From Candidatus Chloroploca mongolica (lineage in GTDB: Bacteria > Chloroflexota > Chloroflexia > Chloroflexales > Chloroflexaceae), in contig NZ_SIJK02000001.1 in NCBI RefSeq assembly GCF_004762035.2, positions 244,832 through 308,831 on the forward strand: a DNA stretch of 64,000 nt, given 5' to 3'. The notes beneath the pieces were generated by a model. The model did no database searches. It saw only the letters and a program-made list of their open reading frames with translations, and was not told the origin of the DNA. Both the position numbers and the translations under genes were made by a program. Of the stretch, positions 25,057 through 33,194 are shown in pieces. Within the stretch, counting starts at the first letter, position 1. Each line of letters begins with the position of its first letter.

Positions 25057-27789
25057 ATGAAACATTTTTCTTTCTCTCATCAATTCTGGTTGATGTCCCT
25101 GCTCTATGTGGTGATCGCCATTGGGATGACCTGGCCGCTGGCGTTGCACCTCGATAGCGCACTCACCGAGAATGCTGATACGCTGCAGCAAACCTGGATT
25201 CTGGCCTGGAATGCGTATGCCCTGGCGCATGATCCGTTGCAAGTCTGGCATGCTCCGATCTTTTACCCCTATCCCTCGACAGCAGCGTACCACGACCATC
25301 ATTTGATCCTTTCGCTGCTGGCCGCCCCGGTGATCTGGCTGAGCAATAATCCCGTGCTGGCGCATAATCTGCTGGTTTTGCTGAGTTTTGTGGTGGCCGG
25401 GTGGGGTGGGTACACGTTGAGCCGTGCCCTTGGGGCGCAGCCCGGGGCTGCATTTGTCGGTGGCCTTATTTTTGCCTTTTCGACCTATCGCTTTGCCCAT
25501 ATTATGCAGCTGAATTTGTTGCAGAGTGGCTGGATGGCCCTCGCGATGGCGGCGTTAGTGCGCTTCTTGCAGCCCGAGCAAGAGGGTGGGGGAAGCTGGC
25601 GCGATGCGTTGAGGGTCGGGTTCTGGTCGGGGTTGCAGGCGGCGAATGCTTTTTACTATGGCTTTTTTCTGGCCCCTTTGATCCTTGGGTATGTGGGGTT
25701 CTGGGTGCTCACTGTGCTCTGGGCACGGGTGCGCACGGGGACAGCGTTCCCGTGGATGTATCTCGGTCGGCTCAGCGCCGGGGGCGTGCTTGCGCTGCTG
25801 GTGTGTGTGCCCTTCTTGCTGCCCTATCTCGAAATCTATCGCACCCTGGGGATCGTCCGCACCATCCGTGAGCTTGATCACTGGTCAGCCCCATTGTCGG
25901 CTTTTTTTGCCGTACTGCCCGAGAACTGGCTCTATGGGCGCACTAAGCTGTTGCCGCAGGCGCCTCACGAACTGGCGCTCTTTGCGGGTTTTGTTACGCT
26001 CGGGCTTGCGATGCTCAGCCCCGTGATTGTGCCGCGTTCGTGGCGGACACGCTTCTGGTGGTTGACGTTCGCGGTTGCTATCCTGCTCAGTTTTGGCACT
26101 GGCTTGCGCTGGGAACGTGGCGATCCGCCTTTGCCGGTGCCGACACCCTACCCGTTGTTGTATCAGGTGATCCCCGGATTTGGTGCGATGCGCGTGCCGT
26201 CGCGCTGGGGGTTGATCGCGTTGCTTGCGCTTGCACCGCTCGCGGCACTGAGCCTGAGTCGCCTGATCGAACGACGCCCCTCCTGGCAACAGCTTGGGCT
26301 GGTTACGCTCTGTAGTGCGCTTATCCTTGGCGAGCACGGGGTGGCCCCGTTGACGCTTCGTGAACAAGCGCTCGGGCGGCTTGATCCGCTCTATGCGACC
26401 CTGGGGACACCAGCCTATGCGGATGTGCAGGTAATGATCGAGTTGCCCGTTGGTGCGCTGGCGCGTGGCGATGACCTGCAACGCACGACCGAGCGCCATT
26501 TTGCCTCGCTGTTGCATTGGAAGAAGTTGCCCATCGCCTATGGCGCGCTGATCCCATTTGGGACGCTCGATCTTTTGCGTAGCCTGCAGAGCTTACCAAA
26601 CCCGCAGATTGTTGATTATCTGCGCTTGCTTGGCGTGGATACGCTCGTGATCCATGCCGACCAGTACAACCCAGAGGCGTTCGCCGCGTTGACAGGTGGG
26701 TTCGAAGCGCAGCCTGAAGTGACGATGCGGGGGCAGATTGGTGCAGCCTTGCTCTATCGGCTCACCCCTGATCCACGGCGGAGCCTTCCCCTCGATGCGA
26801 CTCGGCCCCCGCCCCATGTGCTGATCAGCAACGACGAACGCATGCCAGGGCTGGCGGTACTCAGTCTAAGCCGGGCCTGGCAAGAGGCCGGGAGCACCAT
26901 CTATGGGCCGGGGCGGATTCGCTACTATGGAAGTTTTGCGCCGCTTCCCGTTGGCATGATCCCTTCGTATGCGCTGCTTGCCAGTGCCGAAGATCCTGAA
27001 CGCTACGGCTACCGGGTTGCCAATCAGGTGTGGAGTGCGCACGGGTTGACGTTGTATGCGGCTGATCCAACCCTGGTGGCAAACCTGGAACTGGGAGTGG
27101 TTGCGTCCGGCATGTTTCACCCGACCTATCCGAACCAGGTAACGATCAAGGTAGAGGAGGGTCGGATCCAACTCGGCAAAGTCACTGTGCCCCGTCGCGC
27201 TGCCGAACCAATGATGGTCGAGCTCGACATTGCAGCGCAACGGGCCGGCGAACTCACCGGGGGCAACGCGAGCCTCAGGTATGCGTCGGGGCTGAGTCGG
27301 CTTCGTCTGCCACTCACAGCTGGGTTGACGGCCTTGCACCTTGCCCCTGATGCGGTGTTCCTGCGCGTCCGCCTGCTGCATGATCAGCAACCGGCAACCG
27401 TTCAGAGCATCCCAGGACGAGCACTGACTAGCACCGGCGCTTTTGTCGGTTCCTCGCTCATCATCGAGAAGACCGCAAGTGGTACCGCGACCCTTGGTTT
27501 GCGCATCCGTGGGGCTGCGGCCTACGATGATCGCCCGATCCGCCTGGTCGAGGGCGCTCTGCCGGTGAAGGATGCGCGGGTGCGGTTTGAGGTTGATCTG
27601 CTCAACCCTCAGGGAGCCTGGTTGACCGAGCGTGGCAAACCTGAGGATGGTCGATACATCGCGTATCTGGTGAACCCTGACGACCCCGATGACCAGGGGT
27701 TGCCTGTGGCGCAATTTCAGCTTGTCGCAGGGGTGCTACAGGATGCACAGATTGTCGTCTTGCCCTTAACCGGGGTGGTTGAACGATAG
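25057..27789 (+). CDS. Large multi-pass membrane protein, GT-C-like
   Basis: 910 residues. About residues 1-430 contain roughly ten hydrophobic helices with short loops; an Asp near the first loop (LTENADTLQQTW) and FYPYPSTAAYHDHH fit the first extracytoplasmic loop of GT-C-type glycosyltransferases or related lipid-linked sugar enzymes. The remaining half is outside, beta-rich, with TPVPTPYP-like Pro-rich linkers. No specific family is certain. It could add or move sugars in the cell envelope. The next gene starts about 80 bases later. Confidence 0.65.
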   Translation: MKHFSFSHQFWLMSLLYVVIAIGMTWPLALHLDSALTENADTLQQTWILAWNAYALAHDPLQVWHAPIFYPYPSTAAYHDHHLILSLLAAPVIWLSNNPVLAHNLLVLLSFVVAGWGGYTLSRALGAQPGAAFVGGLIFAFSTYRFAHIMQLNLLQSGWMALAMAALVRFLQPEQEGGGSWRDALRVGFWSGLQAANAFYYGFFLAPLILGYVGFWVLTVLWARVRTGTAFPWMYLGRLSAGGVLALLVCVPFLLPYLEIYRTLGIVRTIRELDHWSAPLSAFFAVLPENWLYGRTKLLPQAPHELALFAGFVTLGLAMLSPVIVPRSWRTRFWWLTFAVAILLSFGTGLRWERGDPPLPVPTPYPLLYQVIPGFGAMRVPSRWGLIALLALAPLAALSLSRLIERRPSWQQLGLVTLCSALILGEHGVAPLTLREQALGRLDPLYATLGTPAYADVQVMIELPVGALARGDDLQRTTERHFASLLHWKKLPIAYGALIPFGTLDLLRSLQSLPNPQIVDYLRLLGVDTLVIHADQYNPEAFAALTGGFEAQPEVTMRGQIGAALLYRLTPDPRRSLPLDATRPPPHVLISNDERMPGLAVLSLSRAWQEAGSTIYGPGRIRYYGSFAPLPVGMIPSYALLASAEDPERYGYRVANQVWSAHGLTLYAADPTLVANLELGVVASGMFHPTYPNQVTIKVEEGRIQLGKVTVPRRAAEPMMVELDIAAQRAGELTGGNASLRYASGLSRLRLPLTAGLTALHLAPDAVFLRVRLLHDQQPATVQSIPGRALTSTGAFVGSSLIIEKTASGTATLGLRIRGAAAYDDRPIRLVEGALPVKDARVRFEVDLLNPQGAWLTERGKPEDGRYIAYLVNPDDPDDQGLPVAQFQLVAGVLQDAQIVVLPLTGVVER

Positions 27790-27868
27790 ACAGAAACTGC
27801 GGTCAGCAGAATCGTGCAATCCGGGGTACAATCTAGGCAAGAGAGAATGGGCCAGAAGGAAGCAGGGT

Positions 27869-28504
27869 ATGAACATCCTTCATGATCTTTCGATGCTCAT
27901 CAATGCGACAATGCCGGTCTATGCGGGCGACGCGCCGGTGTGCCTTGAACCGCACTGCACCATTGCTGCCGATGGCGTCAATATTACGGCGATCAAGAAC
28001 GCAACCACCCACTTCGGGACGCACATCGATCTGCCACGGCACATTTTTGCCGATGGGGCGAGCCTCGATGACGTGCCCCTCGCCGATCTGTGTGGGCCTG
28101 CGCAGATCATCGCGATTGAGCATCCAACCGCGATTACCGCCGAAGAGGTTGCCCGCCATTGCTTCAAGCCTGGCGAGATGGTGCTCTTCCGTACCCGCAA
28201 TACCAGCGATGGCTTGCTTGAGCGACCTGCGTTTTGCCATGATTATGTCTATTTGACGCCCGAGGCTGCGACCTATCTGGTACAGCAGGCGGTGCGACTG
28301 GTGGGCATTGATTATCTATCGGTCGACCCTCCGCATACGCCGACCCTGCCTGCGCATCATATCTTGCTGGGGCATGGCGTCCTGATCCTCGAAGGGGTTG
28401 TCTTGACCGACGTACAACCGGGAAAGGCAACGCTTCTCTGCCTACCGCTCAAATTGCAAGGTGTTGATGGAGCACCAGTACGCGCAGTCTTAGTTGAGGG
28501 GTAA
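27869..28504 (+). CDS. Cyclase-family metal hydrolase (kynurenine-formamidase-like)
   Basis: 211 residues. HFGTHIDLPRHI carries the HxGTHxDxPxH metal signature of the cyclase (KynB) family, followed by VGIDYLSVDPP and HHILLGHGVLILEGVVL, which are also conserved. Members hydrolyse N-formylkynurenine, isatin and similar amides. No tryptophan-catabolism genes are nearby, so the substrate is open. The ATG at 27869 has a GAAGGA ribosome site. kaiC begins 43 bases downstream. Confidence 0.88.
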   Translation: MNILHDLSMLINATMPVYAGDAPVCLEPHCTIAADGVNITAIKNATTHFGTHIDLPRHIFADGASLDDVPLADLCGPAQIIAIEHPTAITAEEVARHCFKPGEMVLFRTRNTSDGLLERPAFCHDYVYLTPEAATYLVQQAVRLVGIDYLSVDPPHTPTLPAHHILLGHGVLILEGVVLTDVQPGKATLLCLPLKLQGVDGAPVRAVLVEG

Positions 28505-28547
28505 CAGGGCACCACACTGCGTCGTTGTGGACAAAGAGGAGAATCTT

Positions 28548-30002
28548 ATGAGCAACACCATTCCTATTTCAACCCCTCGCCACCTTGCAAAAACGCCAAC
28601 TGGCATTTATGGGATTGATGAAATCACGGCTGGTGGTCTACCGCAAGGGCGCCCGACGCTGGTTGCTGGTAGCGCAGGATGCGGCAAAACGCTTTTGGCA
28701 ATGGAATTTCTCGTGCGTGGGGCCACCCTCTACGACGAACCGGGGGTCTTTGTGACCTTTGAAGAGACCCCGGAAGAACTGGTGAACAATGTGGCCTCGC
28801 TGGGTTTTGATCTCGACGATCTGCGCGAGCGTGGCTTGCTGTGGATTGAGCATATCTACCTGGAGCGGAGTGAAATTGAGGAGGTCGGGGCATATACGCT
28901 TGATGGGCTCTTCATTCGGCTTGAGCATGCATTTGACCGCATTGGGGCCAAACGCGTAGCGCTCGACACCCTGGAAGTCCTCTTCAGCGGGCTCCACGAC
29001 GAAGCGCTGATTCGCGCCGAGTTGCGCCGCCTCTTTCGCTGGCTCAAAGAGCGCGGGGTGACTGCGGTGGTCACCGCCGAACGCGGCGACGGCACGCTCA
29101 CCCGTCACGGGCTCGAGGAATATGTCGCGGATTGTGTCATCGTGCTCGATCACCGCGTCACCTCGCAACTCTCGACCCGCCGGATCCGCATTGTCAAATA
29201 TCGCGGTACGATGCACGGCACCAATGAATACCCCTTTTTAATTGATCAGCACGGGTTCACGGTCTTTCCCATCACGGCGCTCGGCCTTGACTATAATGTA
29301 GGCACCGAGCGAATCAGCACCGGGGTGACCGGACTAGACGAGATGCTCGGGGGGAGTGGTTATTATAAAGGGAGTACGATCCTGATTTCAGGGACGGCTG
29401 GGACGGGGAAAACGAGTCTCTCTTCAGCGTTTGCGGCAGCGGCGTACGCACGTAACGAACATACGCTTTTTGTTGCCTTTGAAGAGTCGCCCGCGCAGAT
29501 CATACGCAACGTGCGCTCGATTGGGATCGATCTGGAGCCTGCGTTTACCAAGGAATGTTTGCATTTCCACGCAGTACGCCCAACGCTCGCTGGCCTGGAA
29601 TTGCATCTTGCGACGATTACCGACCAGATCGCCCGCATCAAACCGTCCGTCGTCATTATTGATCCGATCACCAGCCTGATCTCCCAGGGCTTCAACAGCG
29701 AAGTACGGGCTCTCTTCACCCGGCTCATTGATTTCTGCAAACAACATGGCATCACGCTCTTGCTGACTAGCCTGAGCGTGATGGGACAGGATCCTGAGGG
29801 CACCGATATCGGCGTTTCGTCGCTGGTTGATACATGGTTGCTCGTGCGCAACCTAGAGATGCACGGGAAACGCAACCGTGGGTTGTATATCTTGAAATCG
29901 CGGGGTATGGCGCATTCCAATCAAATCCGCAAACTCGTCCTCTCATCGGAGGGAATCAGTCTGATCGAAATACCTTCTTCCAGCCTGCAGCTATCATCAT
30001 AA
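28548..30002 (+). CDS. kaiC: KaiC-family double-RecA ATPase
   Basis: 484 residues from an ATG with GAGGAG upstream. Two RecA-like halves: Walker A GSAGCGKT at 41-48 with catalytic Glu pair FEETPEE, and GTAGTGKT at 282-289 with FEESPAQ. In the second half, the region corresponding to the KaiC autophosphorylation sites (Ser431/Thr432 of Synechococcus) reads GVSSLVD with Ser424 and Ser425. The C-terminal SRGMAHSNQIR follows. KaiC is a timekeeping or signalling ATPase. kaiB follows directly, but no kaiA is present, so a full cyanobacterial-type oscillator is not expected. Confidence 0.92.
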   Translation: MSNTIPISTPRHLAKTPTGIYGIDEITAGGLPQGRPTLVAGSAGCGKTLLAMEFLVRGATLYDEPGVFVTFEETPEELVNNVASLGFDLDDLRERGLLWIEHIYLERSEIEEVGAYTLDGLFIRLEHAFDRIGAKRVALDTLEVLFSGLHDEALIRAELRRLFRWLKERGVTAVVTAERGDGTLTRHGLEEYVADCVIVLDHRVTSQLSTRRIRIVKYRGTMHGTNEYPFLIDQHGFTVFPITALGLDYNVGTERISTGVTGLDEMLGGSGYYKGSTILISGTAGTGKTSLSSAFAAAAYARNEHTLFVAFEESPAQIIRNVRSIGIDLEPAFTKECLHFHAVRPTLAGLELHLATITDQIARIKPSVVIIDPITSLISQGFNSEVRALFTRLIDFCKQHGITLLLTSLSVMGQDPEGTDIGVSSLVDTWLLVRNLEMHGKRNRGLYILKSRGMAHSNQIRKLVLSSEGISLIEIPSSSLQLSS

Positions 30003-30011
30003 GGAGGATCT

Positions 30012-30344
30012 ATGAGTGAGCAGAATGTGTCAAAGCAGTTACCGGATCTTCCCACCGACCAAAGCGAGTTCTGGATCCTTCGGCTCTATGTTGCGGGGCA
30101 TGCGATGCGCTCACTGACGGCGATTGCCAATTTGCAGGCAATTTGCGAAGAGCATCTGCCTGACAAGCATCATATCGAGGTGATTGATGTGATCGATGAT
30201 CCTGAGCGGGCCAGTACGGATCAGATCCTGGCTTTGCCAACCCTGATTCGTGCGTTGCCACCGCCCGTCCGGAAAATCATCGGCGATCTCTCCAATACCG
30301 AGCGGGTGCTGGTAGGGCTTGAAATTGCGCAACACTCACATTGA
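30012..30344 (+). CDS. kaiB: KaiB-family clock protein
   Basis: 110 residues. [19 protein letters not shown], the ICEEHL segment, [20 protein letters not shown] and [22 protein letters not shown] are diagnostic for the fold-switching KaiB protein that binds phosphorylated KaiC. An extension of about 20 residues at the N-terminus is longer than the cyanobacterial form. Starts 9 bases after kaiC with AAGGAGG in front, so one operon. A palindrome overlaps the stop codon. Confidence 0.93.
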   Translation: MSEQNVSKQLPDLPTDQSEFWILRLYVAGHAMRSLTAIANLQAICEEHLPDKHHIEVIDVIDDPERASTDQILALPTLIRALPPPVRKIIGDLSNTERVLVGLEIAQHSH

Positions 30345-30364
30345 CGCGCATGCGCGTCAATGTG
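30337..30364. terminator. 28-nt perfect palindrome at kaiB end
   Basis: CACATTGACGCGCATGCGCG-TCAATGTG equals its reverse complement and includes the kaiB stop. No T-run follows on the plus strand, so termination is likely but unproven. Confidence 0.55.
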
Positions 30365-30380
30365 GGGGTGAGGGCCACTA

Positions 30381-30460
30381 CCTTTTGACGCAATGGCGCA
30401 ATGGCGCAACGTTTGGAGCGGGACGGTGGTCTGGGTTCCCGCGTGCGCGGGAATGACAGG
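30381..30460. repeat. GCGCAATGG and TTCCCGCGTGCGCGGGAA repeats
   Basis: A half copy of the dispersed element (TTGACGCAATGGCGCAATGG, copy 8) is followed by TTCCCGCGTGCGCGGGAATGAC, a palindromic repeat that recurs twice at about 42354-42440. Confidence 0.7.
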
Positions 30461-30496
30461 GGGGCGCTAGCCCTTCGCAAAGACGGGAGGTTGACG

Positions 30497-31936
30497 ATGT
30501 CGAGACTCCACGCTCTTGTTGTTTGCTGCGTATGGATTGGTTTGCTTGTGCTGACCGGCACCCAGGCACGGGCCGCACCGTTCGCCCAGGCGCTTCCCAC
30601 GTTCACATCCACCCCAACGCCATCATTTACCCCTTCACCAGACACGACACCGACACGCTTTGCCACCGTTCTCCCGAGCCCAACGCTTCCCTCATCACCG
30701 CCTGCAACTGCGACGATCACCGCCTCGGCAACAGCTACGGTTCGCCCTACGATGACGATGCCGCCACCTGAGGCAACGAGTGGCACTGTGACGCCGCTGC
30801 CGGCACCGGCACAGGAGGTAGGTCTCGAGATCAGCAAGACACTGCTTGGTAGTGATGAAGTTCAGGTCGGCCAGTACCTCACTTTTACGATTCAGATTCG
30901 CAATACTGGTTCAACCGTGATCACGGAACTGCCGCTCGTTGATGAGTATCAGACCGCGATCCTTGATCCGGTGGTTGCGTTGATGGTGCCGCCACCGACG
31001 AGTCAAGAACCAGGTATCTTACGCTGGGCAAATCTGAGCGATACCTTTGGTGATTTTGCTCCTGGCGAGACGATCGAAGTGATCGTCGTCTTTCGGGCGA
31101 TCACGATCGAGGATGAGGTCATCAATCGGGTGCGCGTCGAGGCTGGCGAAGGACTGGGGGGCGAAGGGGGCGCGGCAGCCGAAGATAATGCCGGGGGTAC
31201 GATCAAGGGTGGGCGCATTGTGATCGAGAAGGCACTTGTCGAGAGTTTTGTGCAACTTGATACGCCCGTGATTAGCTTTACGCTTTCGCTGCGCAACGAC
31301 GGGTTCGCCGATATTGTCCGTGCGCCGGTCGTGGATTTCTACCGCCCCGATCTGCTCACCTTCACCGGGGCGAGTGTGCCGCCCGATTTCCATAATCCGG
31401 TGACTGGTGAGTTGCGCTGGGATGATCTGCTGGCAAGCCTCGGCATCGAACGTCTGGCCCCGCAAGCGATGGTCTCGTTTACGACGGCCTATCGGGTCAA
31501 CGGGCCGATTGAAGATGCCGTCGTCAATCGGGCCAATGCCGTCAATGTGGCCGACGAGTTTGGCAATGCGGTCGTATCACCCCGCGAGGCCGAGGTACGC
31601 ATTCGCCTGCGTGGCCCGGGTGGGGCCGAGCTGCCGACACCAACACCAGTCGTTGGGCCGATCGAAGACGAGCAGCCGACCCCAACCCCGGTCAGCGCGA
31701 CGGCGACGGTGACGAGCACGGTTGCCCCTACGCCGACCCTGGAGACGACGACACCAACGCCGACAACGGAACCAACGCAAGGCAGTGCCGAGACAACGCC
31801 GACGGAGGCTGCGGGCCAGCCTGCGACGTTGCCGGTGACGGGGAGCCGCGGACTGACGACGGCACCGGTCTTCATTGCCGTGCTGATCCTGATCGCCGGA
31901 GTTGCCTTGCGTCGCGTCAGCCGACCACGAGGGTAG
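30497..31936 (+). CDS. LPxTG-type surface protein with DUF11-like domains
   Basis: 479 residues. A signal peptide ends GTQARAA, followed by a Thr/Pro-rich linker (about 35-95) and two related repeats of the DUF11/isopeptide-like kind (ISKTLLGSDEVQVGQYLTF..., IEKALVESFVQLDTP...) each with an adhesin-like beta fold. A second Thr/Pro linker leads to LPVTG at 445-449, a hydrophobic helix and RRVSRPRG, the classical sortase sorting signal. It is likely anchored to the cell wall and exposed outside. GGGAGG precedes the ATG. No sortase gene is in the window. Confidence 0.8.
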   Translation: MSRLHALVVCCVWIGLLVLTGTQARAAPFAQALPTFTSTPTPSFTPSPDTTPTRFATVLPSPTLPSSPPATATITASATATVRPTMTMPPPEATSGTVTPLPAPAQEVGLEISKTLLGSDEVQVGQYLTFTIQIRNTGSTVITELPLVDEYQTAILDPVVALMVPPPTSQEPGILRWANLSDTFGDFAPGETIEVIVVFRAITIEDEVINRVRVEAGEGLGGEGGAAAEDNAGGTIKGGRIVIEKALVESFVQLDTPVISFTLSLRNDGFADIVRAPVVDFYRPDLLTFTGASVPPDFHNPVTGELRWDDLLASLGIERLAPQAMVSFTTAYRVNGPIEDAVVNRANAVNVADEFGNAVVSPREAEVRIRLRGPGGAELPTPTPVVGPIEDEQPTPTPVSATATVTSTVAPTPTLETTTPTPTTEPTQGSAETTPTEAAGQPATLPVTGSRGLTTAPVFIAVLILIAGVALRRVSRPRG

Positions 31937-31951
31937 AGGGAGGATCAGATC

Positions 31952-32581
31952 ATGCCACGATGGTTGAGCATATGGCGCTATGGCACCCTGGTGATGCTGC
32001 TCGCTCTGCTGGTCGTGACAGTGCGCGGCGAGGCGAATAGTGTTGCTTCCAGGGCATCTTTTGAGAATCTGCCGCTTGTCTGGCAGCGTGCGGCTCTTCA
32101 CTCCACCGAACAACGCCCCTCGCTCTTGAGCACGACCCCAGGGCAAACTGCGCCACCTTCGCAGTCGGCCAGGGCGCCAGCGGGGCGGGGGTTGAACGAG
32201 CAGCCCTTTCAGGTCTGGATCCCAGTGATCGCCGAGGCACCGGGGCCAAGCGCGAGGGTGCGTTTTGGTGCAGGTCGCAATGGTGACGAACTGCTTGAAG
32301 AAGGCACAAGCTTCAGCTTTGGCCTGACGACCCTCTACTATGCTGTCAGCATCACCGACAGCAGCGAGGGCCGCTTTCGCGAAGAATGGATCATCAACGG
32401 GCAGCACCAACCAACGCTTGACCGGAGTGGCCTCTTGCCGCAGCCGGAAGGGGGCAATTATCTCAGTGGCATTACGCTCAGCACTGGTGCGCCGCTTCCC
32501 ATCGGCGCGTATGAGCTCCATATTTTCGTTGATGAGCGCCTGGCGGGGATAGGGCGCTTGCAGGTTCTGCCGTCGCCATAA
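31952..32581 (+). CDS. Exported protein of unknown function
   Basis: 209 residues with an N-terminal membrane/signal segment (MPRWLSIWRYGTLVMLLALLVV split at residue 22) and a following Ser/Pro-rich region. The second half (FGLTTLYYAVSITDSSEG, WIINGQHQ, PIGAYELHIFVDERLAGIG) resembles small Ig-like or lectin-like domains of exported proteins. GAGGGAGGA lies in front of the ATG, 15 bases after the LPxTG gene stop, so both are probably one operon. Confidence 0.7.
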   Translation: MPRWLSIWRYGTLVMLLALLVVTVRGEANSVASRASFENLPLVWQRAALHSTEQRPSLLSTTPGQTAPPSQSARAPAGRGLNEQPFQVWIPVIAEAPGPSARVRFGAGRNGDELLEEGTSFSFGLTTLYYAVSITDSSEGRFREEWIINGQHQPTLDRSGLLPQPEGGNYLSGITLSTGAPLPIGAYELHIFVDERLAGIGRLQVLPSP

Positions 32582-32641
32582 GAATGCTTTGGACAGAATG
32601 TGCTATCATATGCGGAAGCAGCAAAAAGGTGAGAGGACATC

Positions 32642-33190
32642 ATGACGCAGGGGGCAGCTGAATGCCCAGTTGTGCTGGTAGGGCTAAGCGGGGCGGGCAA
32701 GTCTACGGTGGGGCCGGTGCTGGCGGCGCGGCTTGGGCGTCCGCTCTGTGATACGGATGCGCTTGTGGCGCACGCGGCTGGCATGCCGGTGCCGACGATT
32801 TTTGCGACCCACGGCGAGGCGACGTTTCGTGAGCGCGAGGCTCAGGCGCTCGCTGAGGCGCTTGCGGGTGAACTGGCCGTTGTGGCGACGGGCGGCGGCA
32901 TTGTGTTGCGACCCGCGAATCGTCAATTGCTGCGCGAGCATGCGTTTGTCGTCTGGCTTGATGCGCCCGATGGGTTGCTGCTGGCGCGCCTGCGCACCGA
33001 CGCGGAACAACGCCCGCTCCTTGGCGATGAAGCAGCGACCCGCCTCGCCGCGATGCGGGCGGCCCGGGCACCCTGGTATGCCGAGGTTGCCCATGTGACC
33101 GTTGAGACAAGTGGGCTCACGCCTGAGACGATTGCCGATCAGATTGTCGCTGCGTATACAGATGCACTGGTGCGTGGGAGACGGAGTTGA
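32642..33190 (+). CDS. aroK: Shikimate kinase
   Basis: 182 residues. GLSGAGKST (Walker A), DTDALV (shikimate-binding), FREREAQAL, VVATGGGIVL and LRTDAEQRPLL are the shikimate kinase motifs. It phosphorylates shikimate with ATP in aromatic amino-acid synthesis. It lies immediately upstream of mutS (4-base gap). No other aro gene is in the window. Confidence 0.92.
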   Translation: MTQGAAECPVVLVGLSGAGKSTVGPVLAARLGRPLCDTDALVAHAAGMPVPTIFATHGEATFREREAQALAEALAGELAVVATGGGIVLRPANRQLLREHAFVVWLDAPDGLLLARLRTDAEQRPLLGDEAATRLAAMRAARAPWYAEVAHVTVETSGLTPETIADQIVAAYTDALVRGRRS

Positions 33191-33194
33191 CTTC

